A stretch of 64,000 nt of DNA from Aldrovandia affinis (Eukaryota > Chordata > Actinopteri > Notacanthiformes > Halosauridae). Below the pieces are notes generated by a model that searched no databases, was not told where the DNA came from, and saw only the letters and a list, made by a program, of their open reading frames with translations. Positions 25,827-37,700 of the stretch are shown in pieces. The stretch lies in assembly GCA_029706075.1 (NCBI GenBank), contig JAINUG010000014.1:5127501-5191500 (forward strand), given 5' to 3'. Position 1 is the stretch's first letter, and every line of letters begins with the position of its first letter. Position numbers and translations under genes: made by a program.

Positions 25827-27914
25827 GATTGATGCATCTCTGCCTCGCCATTGAGTTCTCCCATGTCTAAATAATCTGTCATCTTGAGGGATTGATTCAG
25901 CCTCAGCCCATCGTCAGCTGGCCTGGAACATTCGAGGCATCGATTCCCCTCTCAATGCTCTCTGCAGCAGGAATCACACTGACGCATTTTCAAACACAAT
26001 TATGCACCTTTTTTATGCATAAACCAGAGGTAGGAACACTCCATAATTTGGTGTTAGTAGTCCATGCAGGTCTACGATTTGCTGGAAATGTTTTGGACTC
26101 AAATGCCTTTTTCCCTGTTCTTTGCGTTTGACTTCTTCCCCTCCTCTCTCCTTTATTCATGTGTCCATTGTTCCTTTTTCATTTAAATGTGATATATGAT
26201 AAACCCAATAAATACTTTTTTAAAATGGCAACCCTGAGAGATCTGACCTCAGTTTCACAATTTCTTCAGAGGAGGTAGGAGATTAACAATGGAAATGACA
26301 TCTAGAGAGAAGCGTTCATGATCTGTGGGTAATCACCCCTCTGAAATTGGCTTTCATTTAGGTTTATTTGACTTAAATGATAAGTAGCAAGGCGTTTATA
26401 GCCATTTCGTAATGAAAGTTGGACAGGCCTTGATTTGTCTTCAATAATGTTTTCAGAGACACTGAAGACTGTTAATTGGCTCCCTGTAATGGTCCCCTGA
26501 ACAGAGAGATAATTGGTTCTTCATACCTCTATTATGATGTCATAAAGAGAAACAGTGTTTGAGAGACAGGCTTTCCCTTTCATGTGCAATGGCCTAATTC
26601 CATGCTTCTGAAACAGGTGACAACATAGGAAATGCATGCCGTTGGAATAGTTCAATTTTCCTTTAGAAATAAAGAATATTATATATAATATACATATTTT
26701 AATAATAAAAAGCTCACATTTAGCACAGGAAGCTGTAAAACGTAAATGTTGTGAATACAAATTTGATGTCCATGACGGGGATTCTGCCCCCCTAGTGGTA
26801 GGTACAGGCACAGTAACCACCTTGATCAGAAAGTTTGGACAGACAGAATCTGGTTCATCAGACTAATCTCACAGCTGAAAACACCTCTGTGCCATTTTTA
26901 CAGTTTGAGAGACAGCTGCCAGCTTGCTATAATCATGATTCATAATGAATTTACTGAGGCATTTGTGTTAATTGGATAAGATCGCTCCATGTTGTGTTTT
27001 AGGTAGGTGTATGCTACAGGATTTACTGCATAGTTATGTTTTTAAGGTAATAGTTTTAATAGTAATTCAGGGGTGTAAGACTCCAGTTCTGGAGTGCCAA
27101 AGTGGTAGCTGGCGTTTGATGTTTCAGCACTTCAGTGCTTGATTTAATTAATTGATTGGCTGAAGAGTCCACATGCCTTGTTTTCAAGGTCAAACTTTGC
27201 TGCTGATTGAAAGGAAAACCAAAATACCATGCAGACACTGCAGCACATCTAGGCGTTTATTTTATTGTTATCATTATTATTATTGAACAACAATAATAAC
27301 AATAATAAGAATTAATATATCGGCAAGCGGCCATTAACGGGGTCCAGGCAAAATGTGCCAATCATTGCTTATTGGATAAATGGTGCAAACATTTAGCCTA
27401 CAAGCTCAGGAAGGCATTAGCAAAGGGAGGTATTAGCTTCGCTGCTTGGACCCCTAATAATAATAATGTTAAATAATAAAATGAAACAGTCTGAAAGGTC
27501 TGGTGTGGAGGGTGTTCACAGGGTCTGGGAGCGCTTTATATCTGCAGTCTTCCTGCAGACTGAGCTGAACTGGAGGTGGGAGTGACAGGCAGAGACCAGA
27601 CCCCTGCGTCTGGTGAGGCTGTGAGTCGCAGTTCCCTGTTCCTATGAGATGGCCCATCAGCCATCGCTGTCTCGGCATGAGCACCAACCAAGTTACCACA
27701 GTGCCATCTGCAGGATAAGAGTAGAACAGCGGGAGAAGCCGTGTGGATCCCAACACTTACTTGACTGCCCCTCGTAGTTGGCTGGCTCATTTCACGTGGC
27801 TGTAGGTAGGAACTCGAATGGATATATTTTCCGAAGGAGGCTGTCACTCTGCCCTCCATACAGACCGACTAAACATTTTGAATGTGTAATATTCCATTTG
27901 ATAGAATATATAAT
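25827..27914. other. intergenic, 2.1 kb without a recognised gene
   Basis: A hAT-like terminal scrap may lie near 27068-27100 (caggggtgtaagactccagt), and (att)n/(aat)n patches lie near 27260-27310. Nothing is coding. Confidence 0.4.
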
Positions 27915-28066
27915 ACATGCCATTTAGCAGATACTTTTATCTAAAGCGACTTACAGTAGTGAATGCATACATTTTTTTTGTATATGTGGTCCCCAATGGG
28001 AATCAAACCCACAACCTAAGCACTGTCAACGCCATGCTCTATCTTCTGAGCCACACAGAACCACAC
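27915..28066 (-). mobile_element. SINE family C (tRNA head plus LINE-type tail)
   Basis: On the minus strand it runs from a tRNA-like head (tggctcagaagatagagcat, then gggtttgattccc) to a tail, given here on the plus strand, catttagcagatacttttat followed by ctaaagcgacttaca. The same tail type ends the LINE at 43858. Other copies are at 36176 and 58254. Confidence 0.85.
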
Positions 28067-28559
28067 ATTTGCAATACAACACGACATAATGCTATGCTAA
28101 ACTATAAAGGAGAATAGAATAAGCGCTGAACACCATTAGTTTCTGTGGTTTCTCATCTTCTTTAGGTTTCTCATCCTTGCTGTTGTCTGAGCTCTCAACG
28201 GCTCTCTAGGGTCACTGAGGGCCCCTGAGCCTATACCAAATCCAATTAAACAAAGGGCCCCCAGGAAAGCCATTACTATCCTTATCTATCCCATTCACAC
28301 AGAGGTTACCTTTATGCTTGTGGTCCGTCTGTGCACAAGGTGTTTACTACGACTATTCGGGTTAAGCAATGTGCCTCGGGGTCATCTGGGAATTTAACCT
28401 GCAACCTTTCACTTACACACCTAGATTATTAACTGTCTTGGGGGAAGAGAAAGCTTTGACCTGGCCACATCCTTAGTAGCCTACTCAGTGTTGTGGGGGC
28501 GGGGGGGCGGGGTGGGTTTCTGTGGGTCGGAAGTGTGGATGTGGTGGTTAATACCCATT
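28067..28559. other. intergenic, nothing recognised
   Basis: Contains a G-rich stretch near 28495-28515. No gene signal. Confidence 0.4.
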
Positions 28560-29108
28560 TAAGACCCAATTTACTGTTCTCCTCCTCCCCTTGATCTTGA
28601 AGATGGATGTCCTTTCTCCGATCGTTGAATCTATTTCACATCCAGCACCACAAAACTGAAAAACAACAGTTTCAATGGTAGACAGTAAATATCTCAATAG
28701 CTTTCGTCTAGGCAGTTTGATACTCCGTAGTGAGTGATGCAGCAGATTTTTACGCGGTATGCACTTCAGCACTCATCGGCCCCACTCTGAGTTTTCGTAG
28801 TCTACAACTTCATGGCTGAGCTGGTGTTGCTCCTAGGCGCTTCCACTTCACAATAATAGTACTTACAATTGACCGGGACACATCTAGTAGGGCAGAAATT
28901 TCACGAACTGACTTGTGGCAAAGGTGGCATCCTATGACAGTGCCGCGTTTAAAGTCACTGAGCTCTTTACGAACCATTCAGAATTCTAAATGTTTGTCTG
29001 TGGAGATTGCATGCCTATGTGCTGGATTTTATGCACCTGTTGGCAATGGGTGTGGCTGAAACTCAATAATTAGTAGGGGTGTCCACTGACTTTTGGCCAT
29101 ATAGTGTA
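28560..29108 (-). mobile_element. Tc1-like transposon remnant, second family
   Basis: The right terminus reads tttggccatatagtgta, a typical Tc1-like end. Directly inside it the minus strand encodes a degraded transposase N-terminus, including the segments ELSDFKRGTVIG and SVREISALLDVS. The left terminus is missing, so the copy is truncated. Confidence 0.8.
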
Positions 29109-29127
29109 TGAAACGAGAGGAAATTCG

Positions 29128-29128
<1 letters not shown>

Positions 29129-29162
<34 letters not shown>
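29129..29162. repeat. (CA)n microsatellite
   Basis: A perfect CA run of 17 repeats. Confidence 0.95.
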
Positions 29163-29166
<4 letters not shown>

Positions 29167-29599
29167 AAAATAGAACATATTGATTAATCACAAACTTTGT
29201 CAACATAAGTGACACACACTTACATTGTGTGTATACTGTAATTAGCAAATTGATGCTTTCAGAAGTGAGCGGTTTCAGACTAAAATAACTTTGGTGCATG
29301 TGTCAACATCAGCAGCATCTTCATCTTGTTGTTTTCCTTTGACAGGTAAAACCACAGAATCCACCCAAATTCTGAAGGGATGTGTGTACAATGCCTTTCC
29401 AAACCCACAGCTTTAAAATATTTCTCTTCTTGTCACCCAGCATTAAACACGTGGATAAGTGGGTAATAGTCAGGGCCCTGCATTTCCTTTGACCCGTTTT
29501 TTAAACCTGCAATTAATTGTAAATCCACCAGGTGTCTCTGTAACTGTTAAACTAAAAACAGACCAATGGAAGTTTGATGCAGGTTAGCGAGAGTTCATA
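29163..29599. other. intergenic, nothing recognised
   Basis: No coding or repeat signal was recognised. Confidence 0.4.
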
Positions 29600-30130
29600 A
29601 TGGAGGTAGATGCGACAGCAAAAAGCTCTTCTACAAAAGCATGCGGCGATACCAACCTGTTACAGACGGATACGATGCATTTTGTTAACCTGCAATGTAT
29701 CATTGAATCACACAAAAAATTGATTATAGATGAGCACGTAGCGAAAATCATGTGAAACGAATGGCTGAGTTAGACAGCAGTGAGACTGCGTCCACTGGCA
29801 ATAAACCAAACTCGGGTATGGATAGCCGGAAAAAGGTGATAAATGATTTCACGAAGGGATTTGTGCCTGCAAACATTGCCTTGGAAGAAATCAACAGCGC
29901 TGTTTTCATCAACAAACATTTGGTAAACGGAGGCACAATCCCAAAAAGCAAATAGGTTGAGACAGGAAATATGCAGAGAAATAATAGACTCGCACAAGAA
30001 AAATCAATCAACAGTTTAATACACCTGACAGCATTTGTATGGTGACTGATGAATCCGCCGACGCAAAAGCCCACTACGTTTTACACATTGTGTTTGTTGT
30101 ACAGGGATTATCAAGGCCATCGGAACATAA
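29600..30130 (+). pseudogene. degraded hAT-type (CGGBP1/ZBED-like) transposase remnant
   Basis: The frame at 29752-29955 contains NIALEEINSAVFINKHLVNG followed by GTIPKSK. It resembles the helical region before the catalytic core of hAT transposases and CGGBP1-like derivatives. After a stop and a frame change, about 30030-30130 gives MVTDESADAKAHYVLHIVF, resembling the segment with the first catalytic aspartate (DES/DET). Stops and frame shifts mark it as dead. I see no terminal repeats. Host domestication is unlikely given the broken frame. Confidence 0.65.
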
Positions 30131-31242
30131 CATTATTTTAACAGTTTGTCATCTGTGAGTTACTCCTGCGGTATCATGTCTCAGGAAAGGAAAAACAAAG
30201 ACATTCATTACTACAGGGACACCAGAGTGAGGTCAAAGGTGTGGTGCCAAACGGTCCTGGGCGTGGCCATCCGTGTGACCGTGCCCCCACTGCTGGACTG
30301 ACTCCTCGGGAGTCCCAGACGCCTCGGAGCGGGGTTCCCATCCTACATCGCCATTTGGGCACGCGATCGCGTCCGCACCCCAGTTCCTTCAAGGACAAGA
30401 CGACCCCCCCAAGCACGGCTTTCATTCTGGTCAAAAGTTAAAATCTAATGACTCCAAATGGGGGAGACAATGGAAATACAAGCCTTTCAGGGTTTTATAT
30501 TTTTTAAAAGACTCAATAAATACATGTATGAAAAAGCAGCTTTAACCAAAAGGGTTTCTTTTTGTTTTTTACACCACACACCCCATGCCCTTTTTTTCCT
30601 TGATCTTTTAAGGAGGAAGGCTCCACCCCTTGGAGAGAGGAGCTTGTCAGGGCAATCTTCCCAAGAAAGCTTGGTTTCATGGCGCCGCGTCCACATTGTG
30701 CCTCTGTCCATCCGCCTCTCTCTCGGGGTGTTTCTCTTCTCACAACTCCCCCCACCCCACCCCCAGAGACCAGACAGACAGACAGACAGAGAGGCGCCTC
30801 AAACCGACAACTTCAACCAAGACCTTCGGGCTAAACAGGGGCATTGAGTTTACAATTCAATTTACACTCAAACACAAAAAGGCACTCAAGACGGGAGACA
30901 GAGAAACGCAGCTGGTGTTCTGTAAACACGCCGAGAACAGACTCCAGGAAAAAGCATTAAGCCGCCCAGAACTTGAGGTCCAGGAAACCAACAGCACCCA
31001 CTTCCAACACCCGGAGACATCAGCATCTAGTGAGGGGAGAACAGGACCCAAGGGGAATCCGGAAACTCTTAGTTTAGGAGGAACATTCCCAGGAGTTCAA
31101 TATAAAAGAGTTGGGGGGGAGAGAGAAGAACAAGAAAAAAGACTGCAAGTACCAAGACAGATTCAAAATGTCAAGGGGGTGGGGGTGGGTGGCAGGAAGG
31201 GGAGGGGCATCGGGGCAGGAAGGGGAGGGGCATCGGGGATGC
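30131..31242 (-). other. region downstream of elovl7, possible 3' UTR
   Basis: This sequence follows the elovl7 stop on the minus strand. I found no convincing AATAAA on the minus strand close to the stop, so the 3' end of the transcript is not located. A 232-codon plus-strand frame (30630-31328) overlaps the final exon in antisense and has no recognisable similarity. Confidence 0.35.
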
Positions 31243-31452
31243 TTATTGCTCCTTGCTTGACTCGTTCCCATTCTGCAGGACCTTGGGGAGCCGCTTGCCC
31301 TTGGTGTAGGCGTTGTACCAGAAGTTGATGAACAGGATGAGGAAGACCATGCCATAGAGGCCGATGATGTAGACGAAGATGGGGAAGCGGTAGGGGCATT
31401 CCTTCATGAAGAAGTATTGGCCGATGTGCGTGGTCACCAACACAAACTGGAA
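31243..31452 (-). CDS. elovl7: elovl7 last coding exon
   Basis: 210 bp, residues 213-281 plus the TAA stop at 31245-31243. It holds the last hydrophobic spans and the conserved YTKGKRLPK just before the C-terminus. Acceptor tttgtctctcag. Confidence 0.96.
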   Translation of the reverse strand, partial: FQFVLVTTHIGQYFFMKECPYRFPIFVYIIGLYGMVFLILFINFWYNAYTKGKRLPKVLQNGNESSKEQ

Positions 31453-34400
31453 CTGAGAGACAAAAACAGACTTTTGTGATGGGTCTCCGGTCACAGTGGA
31501 CAAGCAGCCAGGTAGTCAGGTTAAAGCAGCATAGATATCAAGGTCTAATGTTGTGGAATCACCCAAGCCTGTCCACTCCAAACGCACTGACGGAGACCTC
31601 TGATTAACTTTACTTGTGTGTGGGACAGGTAGAAACGACGGTGATAATCACAGAAATCCGCTTGGGGTGTGCGACTCATCAACCTGCCACGTGATTCTCC
31701 AGTTGCTTTATGCGTTCTTAAAAAGAACTTGAAAGTGTCATCTTAGATTCATGCAGCACGAGATTAATGCACAGATACTCTGCACAATGGCCACATTTTC
31801 AGCTCCATTTGTTTGGAGCCAGTATTGAAGCTCAGTATGCCTAATTTGCCATCTCATGGATATTCATGAAAGGGTGTGGCCGAAGACATGGCATCATTCG
31901 CCAGCGCTGTAGCACAGACGGCAACAGAACCTCCCACTGCCAACCAGAAACCTCCAAGACAAGGAAGTACAGAAGATAGGGAGGGCCTATTGGGGTGGAA
32001 TATCTGGCTTAGAATACAGTATCTGTGGGGCCTCCCGCGTGGTCTAGTGGTTTCAACTTCCGACGCTGGCCACGGCGACCGGGGCTCCCCGGTTCGTGCC
32101 AGAGTCGGCTCTGGCCAGGAGTGCCACGGGGGCGGCGATTGGCTGTCCGCCCCAGGGAGGGGGGAGGGAAGCCGACACTGTTCGCTGCGCACAGGAGTGG
32201 TTCTGGGGTGCCGGAGTTACGGTCGACAGCATGACGAGTGCTGTCTCGGAGGAGACGATGCTTCGCCTTTGTCACTGCCGGTCACAGGGCTATGGCAGCG
32301 AACTACGAGGGAGGGGATTGACCTAAGAATAGCGGGAGTAATTGGCTACCAAATTGGGAGAAAAACGGGAGAAAATCAGAAAAAAAAGAAAAAAGAATAT
32401 AGTATCTGTGCTTTATATCAGCTGCTCCAAGTCATGAAATGAATTTCAATGAGTGTACTGAAGGCACTCAACTGAAACGGAATTCAGCCCAACCCTAACG
32501 AGTCATTGATCTTTGCGAGGGACCATCTTTAAACCAAGCAGACTCCCCTTGGGGCCTCGGATAGTGTAGCGGTCTAACACACTCGCTTTGACTGGTGCCT
32601 TGCGGATGTGAGCTGCCTATTGCGGTCGCGGTTCAAAACCTGGCTGTGCCAGACCGGCCCTGGCTGGGAGCCCCAACTGGGGGCGACATTTGGCTGTCCT
32701 CCCCAGGGGGAGGGGGGTGGGGTGAGCTGACACGAGTTGGCTGAGGAGTGTGGAAGACTTCCCTGTAGACAAAATAATAGGTGAGTTCCGTCTCAGAGGA
32801 GGGGAATTGGCTCGACCCGGAGGACGGGCAACGAGTTCGTGGGCGAGGGCAAATTTAAATAAATAAATAAAAAGGCTCACAATCTGCATGGTGGTCAGGT
32901 GCTTCTTCCACCACAGGTGGCGCTGGTAGGCGGGGCCCAGGGCACACAGGCCGTAGTAGGTGTACATGATCACGTGGACGATGCAGTTGAGCAGGGCGTG
33001 GAAGGTGCCAAGTCCACCTGAAAATGGGGACGGGGAGGCAGTGTCAGCGCAGGTTTAATCCACACTGTCACCCTCCTGTTATAACATGGGGGGGGGCGGG
33101 TTTGGCAGAGTGGTTTGTAACCAGGGGTTACCTGCGGAAAACTTGACTCCGAACCACCAGGTGAAGGGCATGATGGCGTGGTGGTAGACGTGCAGGAATG
33201 TGACCTGGCTGTTCTTTTTCCGCAGGATGAAGAAGACCTGGAGGGGGGTTATTAAATGGCTTACATTCATTTTGAAAATGCTGTCAACCAATTTAAGCCA
33301 CGCCCACACCTACTGTATCCCATAGCAACAGCCCTCTCAATACTCACTGTATCAAGCATCTCGATGAATTTGGAGAAGTAGTACAGCCAGCAGGTTGAGG
33401 CCATCTACAGGAAATACAAGATATGAGGAGGGTTTTATACAGCCGACACTACGGGTGAGGGAGGAGCGCGGTGACGGAGGGAGGAGGACAGTGATGGAGA
33501 GCGGTGTGTGGTGATGGAGAGAGTGTGGTGATTGAGAGAGTGTGGGGTGATAGAGAGAGTGTGTGGTGATTGAGAGAGTGTGTGGTGATGGAGAGAGTGT
33601 GTGGTGATGGACAGCTGTGTGTGGTGATGGACAGCTGTGTGTGGTGATGGAGAGAGTGTGTGGTGATGGACAGCTGTGTGTGGTGATGGAGAGAGTGTGT
33701 GGTGATTGAGAGAGTGTGTGGTGATGGAGAGAGTGTGTGGTGATGGACAGCTGTGTATGGTGATGGAGAGAGTGTGTGGTGATGGAGAGCTGTGTGTGGT
33801 GATGGAGAAAGTGTGTGGTGATAGAGAGAGTGTGTGGTGATGGAGAGAGTGTGTGGTGATGGACAGCTGTGTGTGGTGATAGAGAGAGTGTGTGGTGATG
33901 GACAGCTGTGTGTGGTGATGGAGAGAGTGTGTGGTGATGGAGAGAGTGTGTGGTGATGGAGAGAGTGTGTGGTGATGGACAGCTGTGTGTGGTGATAGAG
34001 AGCTGTGTGTGGTGATGGAGAGCGGTGACTCTTACCCTCAGGCCCTGTGGAGATGAAGAGTAATCCACAAGGTCACACCGGAATGAGTATCCCGTCCCCC
34101 AGCCAGACATGATGAACTGAGGGCAGAACCACACACACACAGAACCACACACACCATCAGATAAACACACACACAGAACCACACACACCATCAGATAAAC
34201 ACACACACAGAACATACAGAACCAGGTGCCAAACCATACACAGAACCAGGCCCCAAACCACACGCAGAAAACACAGAAGCAACCAGAAGCATTTCAATAC
34301 TGATCTGAATAATAGATTAGTGATCTCAAAACTGAATATTCAAATGATCAAATATTTGCTCACATCCCTAAATTTGGCCAGGCACCACTAGAATCAACAC

Positions 34401-34667
34401 CCATTTTAAAGAGGAATAACTTTCAAACACTGAATACAAGTCCAAATACTGTCGTGGAGGTTAGCTGAACATGTCAAATCAATCATTTAAAAAAAGAATA
34501 TTTAAATATTTAACAAAAAAGGGGAAAGGGTGTGGTGTTGGCTTCTGTCTCTGAAACTAGTGTTCTGAGTCTTTTCTCATGGGGTGGTGGGGGGCGGGTG
34601 CAGATCCTGTAAGACAGGACATCCTTGTAAATGTATTCTCTCCACACAGACATCAAACAAGCGTGAG

Positions 34668-34726
<59 letters not shown>

Positions 34727-37700
34727 ACACACACCCATCAATCATAAGGATTGTGAAACATGCCAGGTTCTCTTGCTCACCAGAACGGAATCCGGCTCAA
34801 CTCGTCTATCAAACCCCGCATTCACCCCTCATGTTTCAAGTGCCTCCCACGCACAAACACGTCAGGGGGAAAATATACAAAATCTTCTTGAATTTTTGCA
34901 TGTGAAATATAGCAAAAGTGGAATGCTGGGGCTGAGATTATTCTTTTACAGTGCAATAGTATGGTGCAGTGGTTTTGGAGATGGGCTTTTAGCATGAAGG
35001 TTGCCAGTTCAATTCCCAGGAAGGGCCACAGCAGCTGTACCCTTGAGGAATGTAGTTACTTTAGTAAGTAACCAGCTATTAAAATAATACAGATGATATG
35101 TAAAATTGTGGAAGTTGTTCTCAAATCCTGTAAAACGTAACAACCTCCAGGTTATGCCCGCAGGAGTTACAGATTTGGACCAAAGTTGTTTTCACTGAAG
35201 AAACTGCAACGGATTATCTGTGGATTAGAGTAACCAAATCCGTAACCAACAAAAAAACCAACAATAGATTTGACTGGCAGCAATGACTGTTCAGGCCCAA
35301 ACAAAACACATATTTCACCCACCAGACGCCTTTTTCCTCCGCATCCAACACAGTGGTGTTGGGTAACGTCAGAGTGCAGATGCAGTACTGCACAGAAACA
35401 ATAGGGGGCAACACTCTGGCCAGAGGAAGACTTTTAGAACCACAAGGACATGCCCCCCACGCACCCACCTCGTAACACATGTAGATCGACAAGGCGACCA
35501 CGCCGAAGTTGTACACGATCAGAACAGGCTTGAGGTCGAACGGCTTGCGTTTCTCCATGAGGCGCGGGCCCAGGGAATTGACGAAAAGGATGTAGGCGAG
35601 GATGATTAGGTTCTGCGGGAGTATCGATTTTATCAGCAGCCAGTCTTCCGTCCTCGGGTCTGCATGGCAGAGTCACAGCTTTAGTGCAGGCACAGAGTCA
35701 CAGCCACATAACAGAGCCACAGCACAGTCACAGTTACAGTTACAGCACAGTACTATCTTGTTCAGGTATTTCGCTCATTGGTCCTCCATTCACGGAAGAC
35801 CCCAGCACTCTTCAAAGCCAGAATAGACACAGCCAGGCCACCTCTCCACAGCCACTCGAGAGTTAGGAGTCTCAACGTGTGCCTAACCAAAAAGGTGCAA
35901 GGACCTACGCAACTGGTAAATACCTCTTAACTGAAACGTCAACCACATCTGACTTCAAATACACATGGTGGAGAGGAACTGCTCCAAACTGGCCGCCAAA
36001 ACCCTCGAGCAACGCTGAGGTGTTGTGACACATGAAGCCATGCCCCCATGCAGCCTTCACTCCCTCTCCACCTCAAGCTGGGCGGGTTCTACTTGCCTCT
36101 GATGCTCCTTTTCTCACTCCAGTCGGTCCCTCTCTGCCACTTCATCCTCAATGCAGTCTAAGGCATTCATAATAAAATGGTCCTGTGTGGCTCAGCAGGT
36201 AGAGCATGGTGCTGACAACGCTTAGGTTGCGGGTTATATTCCCATTGGGACCACATACACTAAAAAATGTATGCATTCACTACTGTAAGTCGCTTTGGAT
36301 AAAAGTCTCTTCTAAAAAGCACATGCATTATTATTATTATTAAATTATTATTATTATTATTATATAAATGGAACCATCTCAGGCTTCTTTAACTCCTCAT
36401 ATTCCACTACCTGAATCAGCTGGGCTTCAGTAAGCCTACTCAACCTTTTTATACGTCACCACGCCCTCAAGAAAAGTGGGTGGCTCAAAATCAGCCATTC
36501 AGCCATTGTATACATCAATTACTATTACAATATCAGGATACTGACCGAAAACAAACCGACAAAAATAAAATGTACTGGTTTAAAACCAAAAAGAGCAATG
36601 CATTTTCCCAGATAACCTGCCCAGCCCTCAAGGGAGAGAGGCTCAAACTGTTCCCAACGCTGTGTGTTCAGCTCCTCTGGGCTGAGCTCAAGACCTCTCC
36701 CAGGAGAACACAAGACAGATTCACACTTGGGACAACTCAGGGTGACCCTCCAGCCGACTAGGGCTGCGTCTTCAGCTCCTCTAGGCAGTCTGTGAAACGA
36801 TCTGAAAAGACCCGAGCAGGTACAGAAATATTTTTTTTTTAAACTGAGACTAAGCAGTCTCCAACACAGGGAGATATCACATCTCAAACGCTGCGCAAGA
36901 AATAGTGGAAAAAAACTTGCCTAGTGCGATCACAAAAAATACGGCACTAATTAGACGGAGAGAACACGCTACTATTGCATCAACCAGCACACTACTACAA
37001 AGAGTCTTCCCAAGACCGACAAAGACTTAGAATGCTATCCAAAACAGAAAAGTCAGACACCCAGTAGCAACCTACGCAAGGGTTTATCTGAACACAATGG
37101 ACCATTTTCAGTAGCAGACACAAAGGATTAACTTTCAGCATCCACGTAATCCTAACAAACTCTTTCTAGCAAAATGTTATTTACACACCCTAGGAAAAAC
37201 CCCACATCTAGTAGAACATAACTGCTTTTATCTCAAAATGAGTGTGAACTAACTTGGTTGTCTAAGGGTGTAAAGGAAAGATATTAAGTTGCCTGTGACC
37301 TAGAGTGGCATGAGGGGTCCCAAGTGGCAAACTGAGGATAATTAAGGACCTAGAGTGGCATGATTGGTCTCGAGTGGCGAAAAGGTCTGAATAACTGGTA
37401 AATACCTCTTCAAGGCAAGTCCGCCTAACTTGCCATAACATCAGCCACAGCAGAGTCACAGCACAGAGTCACAGTTACAGCATACAGTCACACAGTGGCG
37501 ATTTTACCCCTACTGTTGGTGCAAATATTAAACATTTTAAATCAATGTCAAAAAACATTGAAAAGAAAATTATTTTTGAACATTGCACCCCCTGTTTTAA
37601 AACCCTAAAATCGCCACTGGAGTCACAGTTACACTGACATTTTACAGCAGAGAGTCAAACCTTTAGCACATAGTCACAGCTTTAGCACAAAGTGAGCACA

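Noticed and set aside
1-31000. Search for depdc1b, expected from tetrapod gene order
   Set aside because: No DEP or RhoGAP-like exon was recognised. The gene may lie further left or may have moved.
30630-31328. 232-codon plus-strand frame
   Set aside because: Antisense to the elovl7 last exon and downstream region, with low-complexity glycine/arginine-rich stretches and no recognisable domain.
32028-32110. Possible tRNA gene
   Set aside because: The A-box-like and B-box-like motifs belong to the head of a SINE flanked by target duplications, and no full cloverleaf is evident.
33352-34263. 303-codon minus-strand frame across an elovl7 intron
   Set aside because: It is produced by the 19-bp minisatellite. 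The repeat peptide rotates through three frames, and true elovl7 exons with good splice sites bracket it.
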